This document shows, one piece after another, positions 1-6,394 of a DNA stretch of 7,795 bases. A program made the translations under genes and the position numbers. Positions within the stretch are counted from its first letter, which is position 1, and each line of letters begins with the position of its first letter. This DNA comes from Bacteroidota bacterium (GTDB lineage Bacteria > Bacteroidota > Bacteroidia > Bacteroidales > JAAYUG01), in assembly GCA_021812865.1 (NCBI GenBank), contig JAKAMP010000116.1, forward strand, positions 1 to 7,795. The letters are read 5' to 3'. The notes beneath the pieces are model-generated. The model searched no databases. It saw only the letters and a program-made list of their open reading frames with translations, and had not been told where the DNA came from.

Positions 1-136
1 TCACCTCTTTAACGATTTTATAAATGGCCGAAGTTGCAAACGGGCGAACCACTACAGTATCTGGTTGAGAGTTTGTTTCAATTTCAATTTGACCATAAGA
101 AACGCCAACTGATTTATATTCAAACAAATGATACAT
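1..136 (-). CDS. Unrecognised protein, N-terminal 45 residues only (runs off window)
   Basis: On the minus strand an ATG at 136-134 opens a frame with no stop that runs off the left edge, beginning MYHLFEYKSVGVSYGQ and ending in view with IYKIVKEV. An in-frame TAA at 145-143 lies just upstream, so this ATG is the only sensible start. The composition looks protein-like: alternating hydrophobic and charged residues, with codons rich in G at the first position. The other frames here have several stops or give implausible peptides. I do not recognise the family and see no motif in 45 residues. No clear Shine-Dalgarno site precedes the start, as is normal in Bacteroidota. It would be divergent from iorB, with about 107 bases between the two starts. 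The call is tentative because so little of the gene is visible. Confidence 0.4.
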   Translation of the reverse strand, partial: MYHLFEYKSVGVSYGQIEIETNSQPDTVVVRPFATSAIYKIVKEV

Positions 137-243
137 ACATGGTTAACCTGATGCAAACACGGATGAGAAATAATCGCAACATGGGTGTTCATCCGCAGAA
201 GGGGAACAGGCTATAGAACTTTTGAAAATTTATATTAAACGGA

Positions 244-828
244 ATGAAATCAGATATTATTTTAGCGGGAGTAGGAGGACAGGGAATTCTATCCATTGCT
301 GCAGCCATCGGATTGGCCGCACTGAAAGAAAACCTTCAGATACGTCAGGCCGAAGTGCATGGCATGAGCCAGAGAGGAGGCGCAGTACAGTCCCATCTCC
401 GCATTTCTTCAGGCGATATTGCCTCCGACCTGATCCCGCTCGGAAAGGCGGACATGATCCTTTCGGTTGAGCCGATGGAATCCCTGAGGTATCTTCCATA
501 TCTCTCCCCGGATGGATGGCTGATCACCAGCAACGTTCCTTTTATTAATATCAATAATTATCCTCCAGTCGATAATCTGATAGAAGAGGTAAGAAGAGTC
601 AGGAATCACGTGGAAATGAATGCCGACGAACTGGCACGACAGGTAGGATCGGTGCGGAGCTCAAATATGGTGGTACTCGGCGCTGCTTCAGTCTACCTCC
701 CTGTAAGTGTCAAGAGCTTCGAAGCTGCAATCCGCGATATGTTCAGCCGAAAAGGGGAAGAGTTGGTCAACATCAACACTAAGGCTTTTCGGTCCGGTAG
801 AAACTATACCATGAGTAAAAATACATAA
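244..828 (+). CDS. iorB: Indolepyruvate:ferredoxin oxidoreductase, beta subunit
   Basis: A 194-residue protein of the 2-oxoacid:ferredoxin oxidoreductase gamma/IorB type (POR domain over almost the whole length). Known role of the family: with the thiamine-diphosphate and iron-sulfur subunit IorA, it oxidatively decarboxylates indolepyruvate and other aryl pyruvates to aryl-acetyl-CoA, reducing ferredoxin, in the cytoplasm of anaerobes. Visible motifs are the N-terminal nucleotide-type loop GVGGQG (residues 9-14), HGMSQRGG (39-46), the SDLIPLGKADMI stretch (61-72), SVEPMES (74-80) and RSSNMVVLGA (138-147). Length is normal for IorB. The ATG at 244 puts MKSDIILAGVGGQG exactly where family members begin; only AT-rich sequence precedes it. 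The stop overlaps the next start (TAATG, 826-830), so translation is probably coupled. Oddity: iorA usually lies immediately upstream in Bacteroidota, and it is absent from 1-243. Confidence 0.93.
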   Translation: MKSDIILAGVGGQGILSIAAAIGLAALKENLQIRQAEVHGMSQRGGAVQSHLRISSGDIASDLIPLGKADMILSVEPMESLRYLPYLSPDGWLITSNVPFININNYPPVDNLIEEVRRVRNHVEMNADELARQVGSVRSSNMVVLGAASVYLPVSVKSFEAAIRDMFSRKGEELVNINTKAFRSGRNYTMSKNT

Positions 829-2345
829 TGCCTATGCTGACAGATAAAGACAAGAGTCAGATTAAGAAGCTGGGTATAACTGAAAAACAGGTGCTTGCCC
901 AGATGGAGAATTTCCGAAAAGGATTCCCGTTTGCCTGTCTGGTGAAACCTGCGGTCATCGACGATGGATTGATCAGACTCGATGATTCCGAAACCCGGGA
1001 ATTGGCCGCCTTGTATGACAAGCTGGCACCTTTCCTCGATCTTGTCAAATTTATCCCTGCTTCCGGCGCAGCCACTCGTATGTTTAAAGACCTGTATTCG
1101 TTCCTGGATGAAGCGGATACCGATAGCTATAAATCTCTCGAAGATAAACATCCAGAAGTTCATAAGTTTATCAGCCGTATTGAACAGTTTGCTTTTTATC
1201 ACAAGCTGGATGCGCATTTTAAGGGGCAACTGAAGAAGCATACAAGGGAAGGCCGTTACCGCGAGGTATTGAAGGGTTTGCTCGGAGCGGAAGGCCTGAA
1301 TTACGGATCATTGCCCAAAGGCCTCCTTGCTTTCCACCGGTATGACGACCATCACCGCACTTCTATTGAAGAGCATTGGGTGGAAGGCTCCCTTTATGCC
1401 AGGAATAAAGCCGGAAAAGCAAGGTTACATTTTACCATCTCTCCCAATCATGAGGCTGCTTTTCTTGAATTGATTAAAAACCAGAAGCCGGTTTATGAAA
1501 AACGATTGGGTATAAGTCTCGATATTACCTATTCGTTTCAGAAATCCTCTACCGATGTGGTCGCTGTGGATATGAATAACGAGTTTTTCAGAGACGATGA
1601 CGGATCGCTGCTTTTCAGACCCGGGGGACACGGTGCGCTCCTGGAAAACCTGAACGATCTCGATGCCGACCTGGTATTCATAAAAAATATAGATAACACT
1701 GTGCCCGATCGCCTCAAGCATACAACTGCCCTTTACAAAAAAGCCCTTGCCGGAACTCTAATGCAACTGAAGCAGAAGATCGACCATTATCTGGATCGGC
1801 TTGAAAAAGGAGTCACCTCGGAACAATTGAACGAAATTCTGCATTTTACGGAAAATGAGCTGCATGTCAAAGCCACTGAAAAAAAACAGAAAGCAACTTC
1901 AGATTACCTGAAAAGCATTCTTGACCGGCCTTTACGGGTTTGCGGGATGGTGAAAAACGAAGGCGAACCGGGTGGCGGTCCATTTTGGGTGAGAGATGCA
2001 AAAGGGAACCTGTCCCTGCAGATCGTTGAATCTTCCCAGGTAGACATGAACAATCCAGATCAGAAAAAGGCTTTCTCCGGTTCAACCCACTTCAACCCGG
2101 TTGACCTTGTATGCTTTCTCAAAGATCGGCACGGAAAGAAATACTTTCTTCCCGATTATGTGGATCCCGATACCGGGTTCATCACCGTTAAATCAAAAGA
2201 TGGCCGTAAACTGAAAGCCCAGGAACTTCCAGGCCTGTGGAATGGCGCCATGGCAAAATGGAATACCTTGTTTGTGGAGGTACCCATAGAAACATTCAAT
2301 CCGGTGAAAACAATAAATGACCTGTTACGGGATAATCATCAGTGA
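828..2345 (+). CDS. DUF4301 family protein, nucleotidyltransferase-like
   Basis: A 505-residue cytoplasmic protein that I recognise as DUF4301, a family typical of Bacteroidota with no assigned function that I know of. The near-complete conserved pattern is present: FRKGFPF (29-35), FIPASGAATRMFKDL (75-89), GLNYGSLPKGLL (156-167), HFTISPNH (201-208), SFQKSSTDVVAVD (236-248), FRPGGHGALLENLNDLDAD (263-281), IKNIDN (285-290), PGGGPFWV (381-388) and STHFNPVDLVC (419-429). The glycine-rich loop at 78-84, the PGGHGA loop and the N-I-D-N motif resemble UDP-sugar pyrophosphorylase-type nucleotidyltransferases; an activated-sugar or nucleotide substrate is my inference. Length is normal and the frame is intact. 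The start at 828 overlaps the iorB stop by one base; an in-frame ATG at 834 could serve instead. It is probably cotranscribed with iorB. Confidence 0.88.
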   Translation: MPMLTDKDKSQIKKLGITEKQVLAQMENFRKGFPFACLVKPAVIDDGLIRLDDSETRELAALYDKLAPFLDLVKFIPASGAATRMFKDLYSFLDEADTDSYKSLEDKHPEVHKFISRIEQFAFYHKLDAHFKGQLKKHTREGRYREVLKGLLGAEGLNYGSLPKGLLAFHRYDDHHRTSIEEHWVEGSLYARNKAGKARLHFTISPNHEAAFLELIKNQKPVYEKRLGISLDITYSFQKSSTDVVAVDMNNEFFRDDDGSLLFRPGGHGALLENLNDLDADLVFIKNIDNTVPDRLKHTTALYKKALAGTLMQLKQKIDHYLDRLEKGVTSEQLNEILHFTENELHVKATEKKQKATSDYLKSILDRPLRVCGMVKNEGEPGGGPFWVRDAKGNLSLQIVESSQVDMNNPDQKKAFSGSTHFNPVDLVCFLKDRHGKKYFLPDYVDPDTGFITVKSKDGRKLKAQELPGLWNGAMAKWNTLFVEVPIETFNPVKTINDLLRDNHQ

Positions 2346-2378
2346 AATTATGCCATTAACCCCATTCATCTTCATTCT

Positions 2379-4082
2379 ATGAATTCTTCTGTACGGCAGT
2401 CTGCATGGCTGTTCATTCTCCTGATGTTCATATCCTGGCCTTCATTTTCTCAGACAGCAAAGATCACTGGCAAGCTGGGTAAACATGCCATGGTTGTCTG
2501 TGCAAGGAAAGAAGCTGCAGATATCGGACTGGCAGTGATCCACAAAGGGGGTAATGCCATCGATGCCGCTGTGGCTGTTGAATTTGCCCTTGCCGTGTGT
2601 TATCCTGAAGCAGGCAATATTGGCGGGGGTGGATTCATGGTGATTCGATTTAACAACAGGGCTGCCGATGCAATCGATTATCGGGAAACAGCGCCCTCAG
2701 AAGGGTCTAAGGATATGTATCTGGATAATTCAGGGAATGTGATACCTGAAAAAAGCCTTTTTGGATCATTGGCCTGCGGGGTTCCCGGAACAGTCGACGG
2801 TCTGCTTGCTGCACATAATAAGTATGGTAAACTCGCCCTGAAAGATGTGATGGAGCCTGCCATTCAGCTTGCACAGAGGGGTTTTGCAATTACCTCCAGG
2901 CAGGCAGAAAACCTGAACAATTACAGGAAACGATTTCTTCAGATCAATGGATCGGATATGCCCTATATCAGGGAGGGTAAATGGCAGGCAGGAGATACCC
3001 TCAGGCTTCCCGAACTGGCAAATACCCTTATGCGTATAGAAAAACTGGGAAGGAAGGGCTTTTATTCAGGGTTGACGGCGCAGTGCATTATACAGTCCAT
3101 GAAGAAGGGGAAAGGGCTGATATCCATGAAGGATCTTCAGAATTATCATTCCAGATGGCGCGCTCCACTCAGGTTTGACTTCCATTCCTGTCAGATCATT
3201 TCCATGCCACCCCCTTCAAGTGGAGGACTGGCGCTGAATCAGCTGTTGGGAATGGTAGAACCCTATCCCCTGGCCACATGGGGATGGAATTCTGCCAAAT
3301 CGGCCCATCTAATGATTGAAGCTGAAAGGAGAGCCTTTGCCGACCGGTCGGAATACCTGGGTGATCCCGATTATGTTAATATACCCGTTCCTGCATTGAC
3401 CGATAGCAGTTATCTGCGGAAACGCATGTTGGACTTCCAGGAAACCAAGGCCACTCCTTCATTGGAAATCAAGGCAGGCAAGGTAACTTTATTCGGCGAG
3501 AGCGAGGAAACCACGCATTATTCAATCGTTGATGATCAGGGCAATGCGCTTTCGGGCACAACCACCCTCAATGGCACTTTTGGTTCCTGCGTTTACGTAA
3601 AGGGTGCAGGTTTCTTTCTGAACAATGAAATGGATGATTTCAGCGTAAAACCGGGTGTTGCCAACATGTATGGCCTGGTGGGTGGGGAAGCAAATTCAAT
3701 CAGCCCGGGTAAAAGGATGCTCAGTTCCATGACCCCTACCATCGTCGAGAAAGACAATGCTTTGTTCATGGTGGTGGGTACACCTGGAGGAAGCACCATT
3801 ATCACGTCTGTGTTTCAGGCTGTGCTCGATGTTGTTGAATATCATATGAATATGCAGCAGGCGGTCAATGCTGGGCGCTTCCACCATCAATGGCTCCCCG
3901 ATATGGTCTATGCCGAACCAACCGCATTTACCCCGGCTGTGAAATCTGATCTCGAAAAAATGGGCTATCATATAATGATCCGGCCGGCCATAGGAAGGGT
4001 TGACGCCATACTCGTCCACCCCGGAGGTATGCTCGAGGGCGCTGCAGATCCCAGGGGCGACGACGCTGCAGCAGGGTATTGA
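2379..4082 (+). CDS. ggt: Gamma-glutamyltranspeptidase (glutathione hydrolase) precursor
   Basis: A 567-residue N-terminal-nucleophile enzyme that removes the gamma-glutamyl group from glutathione and similar compounds, by hydrolysis or transfer to an acceptor, in the periplasm. Residues 1-25 form a Sec signal peptide (hydrophobic 10-20, likely cut near SFS-Q at 24/25); there is no lipobox Cys. Family knowledge mapped onto the sequence: autocleavage before the nucleophile Thr378 (EETTHYS), giving a large chain of about 26-377 and a small chain of 378-567; second Thr396 and Asn398 (TTTLN); gamma-glutamyl carboxylate-binding Arg102 (DYRETAP); Asp420 (NNEMDDF); Ser449-Ser450 (LSSMTPT); Gly470-Gly471 (GTPGGS). 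The lid-loop region KPGVANMYGLVGG (424-436) is also present, so the enzyme is probably of the E. coli type. The C-terminus ADPRGDDAAAGY is canonical. It starts 33 bases after the DUF4301 gene, so it may share its transcript. Confidence 0.96.
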   Translation: MNSSVRQSAWLFILLMFISWPSFSQTAKITGKLGKHAMVVCARKEAADIGLAVIHKGGNAIDAAVAVEFALAVCYPEAGNIGGGGFMVIRFNNRAADAIDYRETAPSEGSKDMYLDNSGNVIPEKSLFGSLACGVPGTVDGLLAAHNKYGKLALKDVMEPAIQLAQRGFAITSRQAENLNNYRKRFLQINGSDMPYIREGKWQAGDTLRLPELANTLMRIEKLGRKGFYSGLTAQCIIQSMKKGKGLISMKDLQNYHSRWRAPLRFDFHSCQIISMPPPSSGGLALNQLLGMVEPYPLATWGWNSAKSAHLMIEAERRAFADRSEYLGDPDYVNIPVPALTDSSYLRKRMLDFQETKATPSLEIKAGKVTLFGESEETTHYSIVDDQGNALSGTTTLNGTFGSCVYVKGAGFFLNNEMDDFSVKPGVANMYGLVGGEANSISPGKRMLSSMTPTIVEKDNALFMVVGTPGGSTIITSVFQAVLDVVEYHMNMQQAVNAGRFHHQWLPDMVYAEPTAFTPAVKSDLEKMGYHIMIRPAIGRVDAILVHPGGMLEGAADPRGDDAAAGY

Positions 4083-4113
4083 ATTTCTATCGATCCCCAT
4101 TTCCTTCGTAAAA

Positions 4114-4130
4114 CTCTTTATATGAAAGAG
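4114..4130 (+). terminator. Weak hairpin downstream of ggt, possible terminator
   Basis: CTCTTT (4114-4119) and AAAGAG (4125-4130) form a perfect 6-bp stem around a 5-base loop, 32 bases after the ggt stop. The stem is AT-rich and the following sequence (AAGTCTTTTC) is not a clean T-tract, so it would be a poor intrinsic terminator. Its position, between ggt and a gene that appears to have its own upstream region, is the main argument for it. Confidence 0.2.
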
Positions 4131-4217
4131 AAGTCTTTTCAGGCATGATTACTGGCTAAAGAAGGAATTATATATCATTTCTGGGTCGGAATATAATTTC
4201 ATTTTTTAAATTTTATT

Positions 4218-4229
4218 CCTAAATTTAGG
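4218..4229. repeat. Perfect 12-bp palindrome in the ggt/4294 intergenic region
   Basis: CCTAAATTTAGG equals its own reverse complement. It lies about 65 bases upstream of the start at 4294, in the most AT-rich part of a 211-base intergenic region that holds no credible gene. The core TAAATTTA also matches seven of eight positions of the Bacteroidota -7 element TAnnTTTG, but I find no TTG at the right distance upstream. It could be an operator, a promoter core, or chance in AT-rich DNA. Confidence 0.3.
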
Positions 4230-4293
4230 GTGATTAAGTATTTATGAGCTTGAACTAAGCCAGATAAATCAATTAAAATAAATCCTAAGTACC

Positions 4294-5472
4294 ATGAAAG
4301 CACTCAAAAAAGTAGCCATTTCACTGGGAATTGGCATTCTGGTTCTTCTGCTCGCCAGCTGGCTCCTCTGGCTTCTCAAACCCATAAGACCTCTGGATGT
4401 AATTATCGTTGATAAATCTGTAAGAGATTACCAATTTACCAGCCACAGGGCACTCACCTGGGTTCTGAACGAAAACAGGTTCCATTCGTATAAGAACAAA
4501 AAATATTCCCTTTCCAAAGATTACTATGGATTTGTTCCTCTCAAGCCTAAAAACAGCGGAAATTATGTGTTGAGAAGGTATTTGCTCTCCGATATCACTG
4601 AACTGGTTGAGAAAAATGACCTTATTTATTATGCCGATATGTACGGCGTTTATTTCAACGAGTGGTACGAAAGCCCTGTAACTGCTGCCTCTGCCTCCAA
4701 AATCATTGGCGGCATAAATAACAACGACTACTGGCTCCTGAAGAACCTTTATGATGCTCATAAAACCATTATTTTTGAAGATATTTTCTTCACGGAACCT
4801 ACTGAGCCGCTTGTAAGATACCGTACGGAAGAGATTGTGAAGGTTCATCCTACCGGGTGGTCTTTAAAATACTTTGCTAAGCTCGATACCGCTGATAAAG
4901 AAATACCGCATTGGGTGGTGAGTATGTTCAAAAAGATGAACGACGGTAAATGGCCCTTCAAATCATCAGGTATTGTATTTATCAACACGAATAAGCAGGT
5001 GGTTGTGCTGGAAGACAAAAAACACCTTGATTTTCCCATACCTATGCTGGAAACCGCCCCTGAAGTTGCCGACAAATACAAGGTAGCACAATCGGTGCCT
5101 TTTTATAATTGGATTGAAATTGTTACGGCTGCTCCTTCATATCACGAACTCTCTAGTTTTGTAATAAAGGATAATTCAGCCGGGGAAAATGTTCTGAGCC
5201 TGCATGGGATTCCTTCAAAGTTTCCTGCAGTGCTGCAAAACGACTCGGCAAAAATGTATTATATAGCGGGTGATTTTTCAAACCAGATAATGGCCTTCAA
5301 TACCTTCCGGCTGAATGGCTTTGCCGCATTGAAGGCCAGGTCATTGTTCCATTCCGATAAAAATGCCTTTCTCTGGACCTATTATGTGCCTTTCCTGACG
5401 GAAGTTTTCGATGAAACTGCCAATGAGAAATCAGAAAGTAAACCGGACAATAAACCGGACAATAAACAATAA
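4294..5472 (+). CDS. Membrane-anchored protein of unknown function (392 aa)
   Basis: Residues 7-28 form one hydrophobic segment after a KALKK start and before KPIRP, which suggests an N-in signal anchor with the rest outside the cytoplasm. The body has two parts. Residues 35-245 look like an alpha/beta domain: LDVIIVDKSV (34-43), ALTWVLNENRF (53-63), DYYGF (76-80), DLIYYADMYGVYFNEWY (109-125), KIIGGINNNDYWLL (136-149), PTGWSLKYF (186-194) and GIVFI (226-230). Residues 250-370 look beta-rich, with HGIP (304-307) and MYYIAGDFSN (321-330). The YADMYGVY, TGW and YYIAGDF elements recall uncharacterised membrane-anchored proteins I have seen from Bacteroidota and Firmicutes, but I cannot name a family. 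A glutamine-amidotransferase-like fold is possible; I see no convincing catalytic Cys. The tail is a charged KPDN repeat. An HPt gene follows after 28 bases. Confidence 0.85.
   Translation: MKALKKVAISLGIGILVLLLASWLLWLLKPIRPLDVIIVDKSVRDYQFTSHRALTWVLNENRFHSYKNKKYSLSKDYYGFVPLKPKNSGNYVLRRYLLSDITELVEKNDLIYYADMYGVYFNEWYESPVTAASASKIIGGINNNDYWLLKNLYDAHKTIIFEDIFFTEPTEPLVRYRTEEIVKVHPTGWSLKYFAKLDTADKEIPHWVVSMFKKMNDGKWPFKSSGIVFINTNKQVVVLEDKKHLDFPIPMLETAPEVADKYKVAQSVPFYNWIEIVTAAPSYHELSSFVIKDNSAGENVLSLHGIPSKFPAVLQNDSAKMYYIAGDFSNQIMAFNTFRLNGFAALKARSLFHSDKNAFLWTYYVPFLTEVFDETANEKSESKPDNKPDNKQ
5439..5467 (+). repeat. 12-bp tandem repeat at the 3' end of the 392-aa gene
   Basis: The unit TAAACCGGACAA occurs twice head to tail, followed by a partial third copy (TAAAC). 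In frame it encodes the repeated K-P-D-N tail of the membrane protein. A unit divisible by three means copy-number change would lengthen or shorten the tail without shifting the frame. It is too short to suggest more than ordinary slippage. Confidence 0.8.
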
Positions 5473-5500
5473 ATATAGGGAAATTTCCATCGATGACGGT

Positions 5501-5854
5501 ATGAACCAAGTCAACCCACCTTACAACCTCACTTACCTTAATGAAATTTCCTCGGGCGACCAGCAGTTTGTTTTAAGTATTTTAAGCCAGTTCGTGAAAG
5601 ATACCCCTGTCCTGCTGAATGAAATCAGAGAAGCCTATAAAAAACGCGATTGGGCTGATTTGCACTTCCTTGTGCATAAGTTCGCCTCCACCTTATTACT
5701 GGTTGGCTTGAATGATATTCATGAAGAAGTGAGCAGGCTTGAAAATTTTGTCAAAAACAGGACCGATTCCATGGAAACAGGCCTGTTGGTTGAAATTGTC
5801 AACCACCGCTGTGAAGTAGCTGTTCAGGTTATTAAACAGGATTTCAATTTATGA
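5501..5854 (+). CDS. HPt (histidine phosphotransfer) domain protein lacking the conserved Lys
   Basis: A 117-residue single-domain protein predicted to be the helical HPt bundle that relays a phosphoryl group between receiver domains in the cytoplasm. Features: LTYLNEISSGDQQFVLSILS (10-29) matches the usual HPt opening helix; FVKDTPVLLNEIREAYKKRD (31-50) is helix B; LHFLVHKFASTLLLVGL (54-70) is the active helix, with His59 as the phospho-acceptor and Gly69 in place. Family members usually read H-x-L-K-G/P-S here; this protein has H-K-F-A-S-T, so the Lys three residues after the His is Ala62. The frame is open back to 5411, but that would overlap the preceding gene; ATG 5501 gives the standard domain start. 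It is probably cotranscribed with the 4294 gene. No kinase lies nearby; the next gene is a lone receiver. Confidence 0.75.
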   Translation: MNQVNPPYNLTYLNEISSGDQQFVLSILSQFVKDTPVLLNEIREAYKKRDWADLHFLVHKFASTLLLVGLNDIHEEVSRLENFVKNRTDSMETGLLVEIVNHRCEVAVQVIKQDFNL

Positions 5855-5855
5855 T

Positions 5856-5863
5856 TATATTTG
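5856..5863 (+). promoter_or_regulatory. Candidate -7 promoter element (TATATTTG) for the response-regulator run
   Basis: TATATTTG is an exact match to the Bacteroidota -7 consensus TAnnTTTG. It overlaps the end of the gap after the HPt stop and would drive 6003 onward with a leader of about 130 bases. I find no clean TTG -33 element at the expected 19-23-base spacing (nearest is TTA at 5829-5831), so the support is partial. Confidence 0.4.
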
Positions 5864-5929
5864 TGTTGCATTTTATTTTTTGGATTGAAAATACAATACC
5901 CTATACGACCGTTTATTAAAGGAATTTCT

Positions 5930-5934
5930 GGAGG
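5930..5934 (+). promoter_or_regulatory. Shine-Dalgarno-like GGAGG ahead of an alternative GTG start
   Basis: GGAGG sits five bases before GTG 5940, which is in frame with the response regulator and would add 21 residues to its N-terminus. Strong Shine-Dalgarno sites are uncommon in Bacteroidota, and the added residues (YRCFSGKESEG and onward) are not part of a receiver domain. I therefore keep ATG 6003 as the start, but this site is the only good ribosome-binding sequence near the gene. Confidence 0.3.
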
Positions 5935-6002
5935 TTGAAGTGTATCGTTGCTTTTCCGGAAAAGAATCAGAAGGGATACATTACTTTAAATCTGTTACTC
6001 GA

Positions 6003-6368
6003 ATGAAAGTTTTAATTTGCGAAGACGATAGCTTAACCCTTCAGGCTCTGGAGCATAGCATAAAGGTCGAAGGTTATGAAACCCTTACCGCAAGGGATGG
6101 GCTGGAAGCTAAGAAACTACTTGAAAAAGAGGTAATTGACCTTTTGGTTACTGATCTTCATATGCCGAATATTGATGGACTGGAACTGATTTCCTTCATC
6201 AGGAACTCCCTTAAAAGTACTTTCCCTGTGATAATGCTTACCCGGGTGGGATCTGAAGATATTGTTCTAAAAGCCTTTGAACTTGGCGCCGATGATTATA
6301 TTACCAAGCCCTTCAGTCCCAAGGAATTGTCCCTCAGGATCAGGAAGGCACTGATGCATACCCACTGA
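6003..6368 (+). CDS. Stand-alone receiver-domain response regulator (CheY-like)
   Basis: A 121-residue protein made of one REC domain and nothing else. It should accept a phosphoryl group on Asp51 (VTDLHMP, 49-55) from a kinase or HPt protein in the cytoplasm. Other signature residues are all present: acidic pocket Glu7/Asp8/Asp9 (CEDD), switch Thr80 (MLTR), aromatic switch Tyr99 and Lys102 (DDYITKPFSPKEL, 97-109). The sequence resembles the receiver of OmpR-type regulators, but a TGA after RIRKALMHTH ends it with no DNA-binding domain. ATG 6003 gives the usual MKVLICEDD opening; an upstream in-frame GTG at 5940 is the alternative. With the HPt gene 148 bases upstream it could form a phosphorelay pair, an inference from proximity only. 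The acyltransferase gene follows after 26 bases. Confidence 0.93.
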   Translation: MKVLICEDDSLTLQALEHSIKVEGYETLTARDGLEAKKLLEKEVIDLLVTDLHMPNIDGLELISFIRNSLKSTFPVIMLTRVGSEDIVLKAFELGADDYITKPFSPKELSLRIRKALMHTH

Positions 6369-6394
6369 TTTTATCCTAATATATCAACACTGCC

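Noticed and set aside
34..216. Plus-strand open frame of 60 codons at the left end
   Set aside because: It needs a TTG start, has an implausible composition (rich in Met, Asn and Gln) and overlaps the more protein-like minus-strand frame at 1-136.
222..470. Plus-strand frame overlapping the start of iorB
   Set aside because: It is the out-of-frame shadow of iorB, with a low-quality Arg/Ser/His-rich product and no domain.
804..1241. 145-codon minus-strand frame inside the DUF4301 gene
   Set aside because: Antisense to a well-supported family member, with no recognisable motif.
2350..2382. Ten-codon frame (MPLTPFIFIL) overlapping the ggt start as a possible leader peptide
   Set aside because: Very short, no ribosome-binding site and no attenuator-like hairpins; chance is enough to explain it.
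4321..4848. 175-codon minus-strand frame inside the membrane protein gene
   Set aside because: Antisense shadow; the plus-strand frame has a proper signal anchor, start and operon spacing.
5411..5500. Longer HPt version starting at 5411
   Set aside because: The added 30 residues overlap the preceding gene out of frame, include its KPDN repeat DNA read in another frame, and are not part of the HPt fold.
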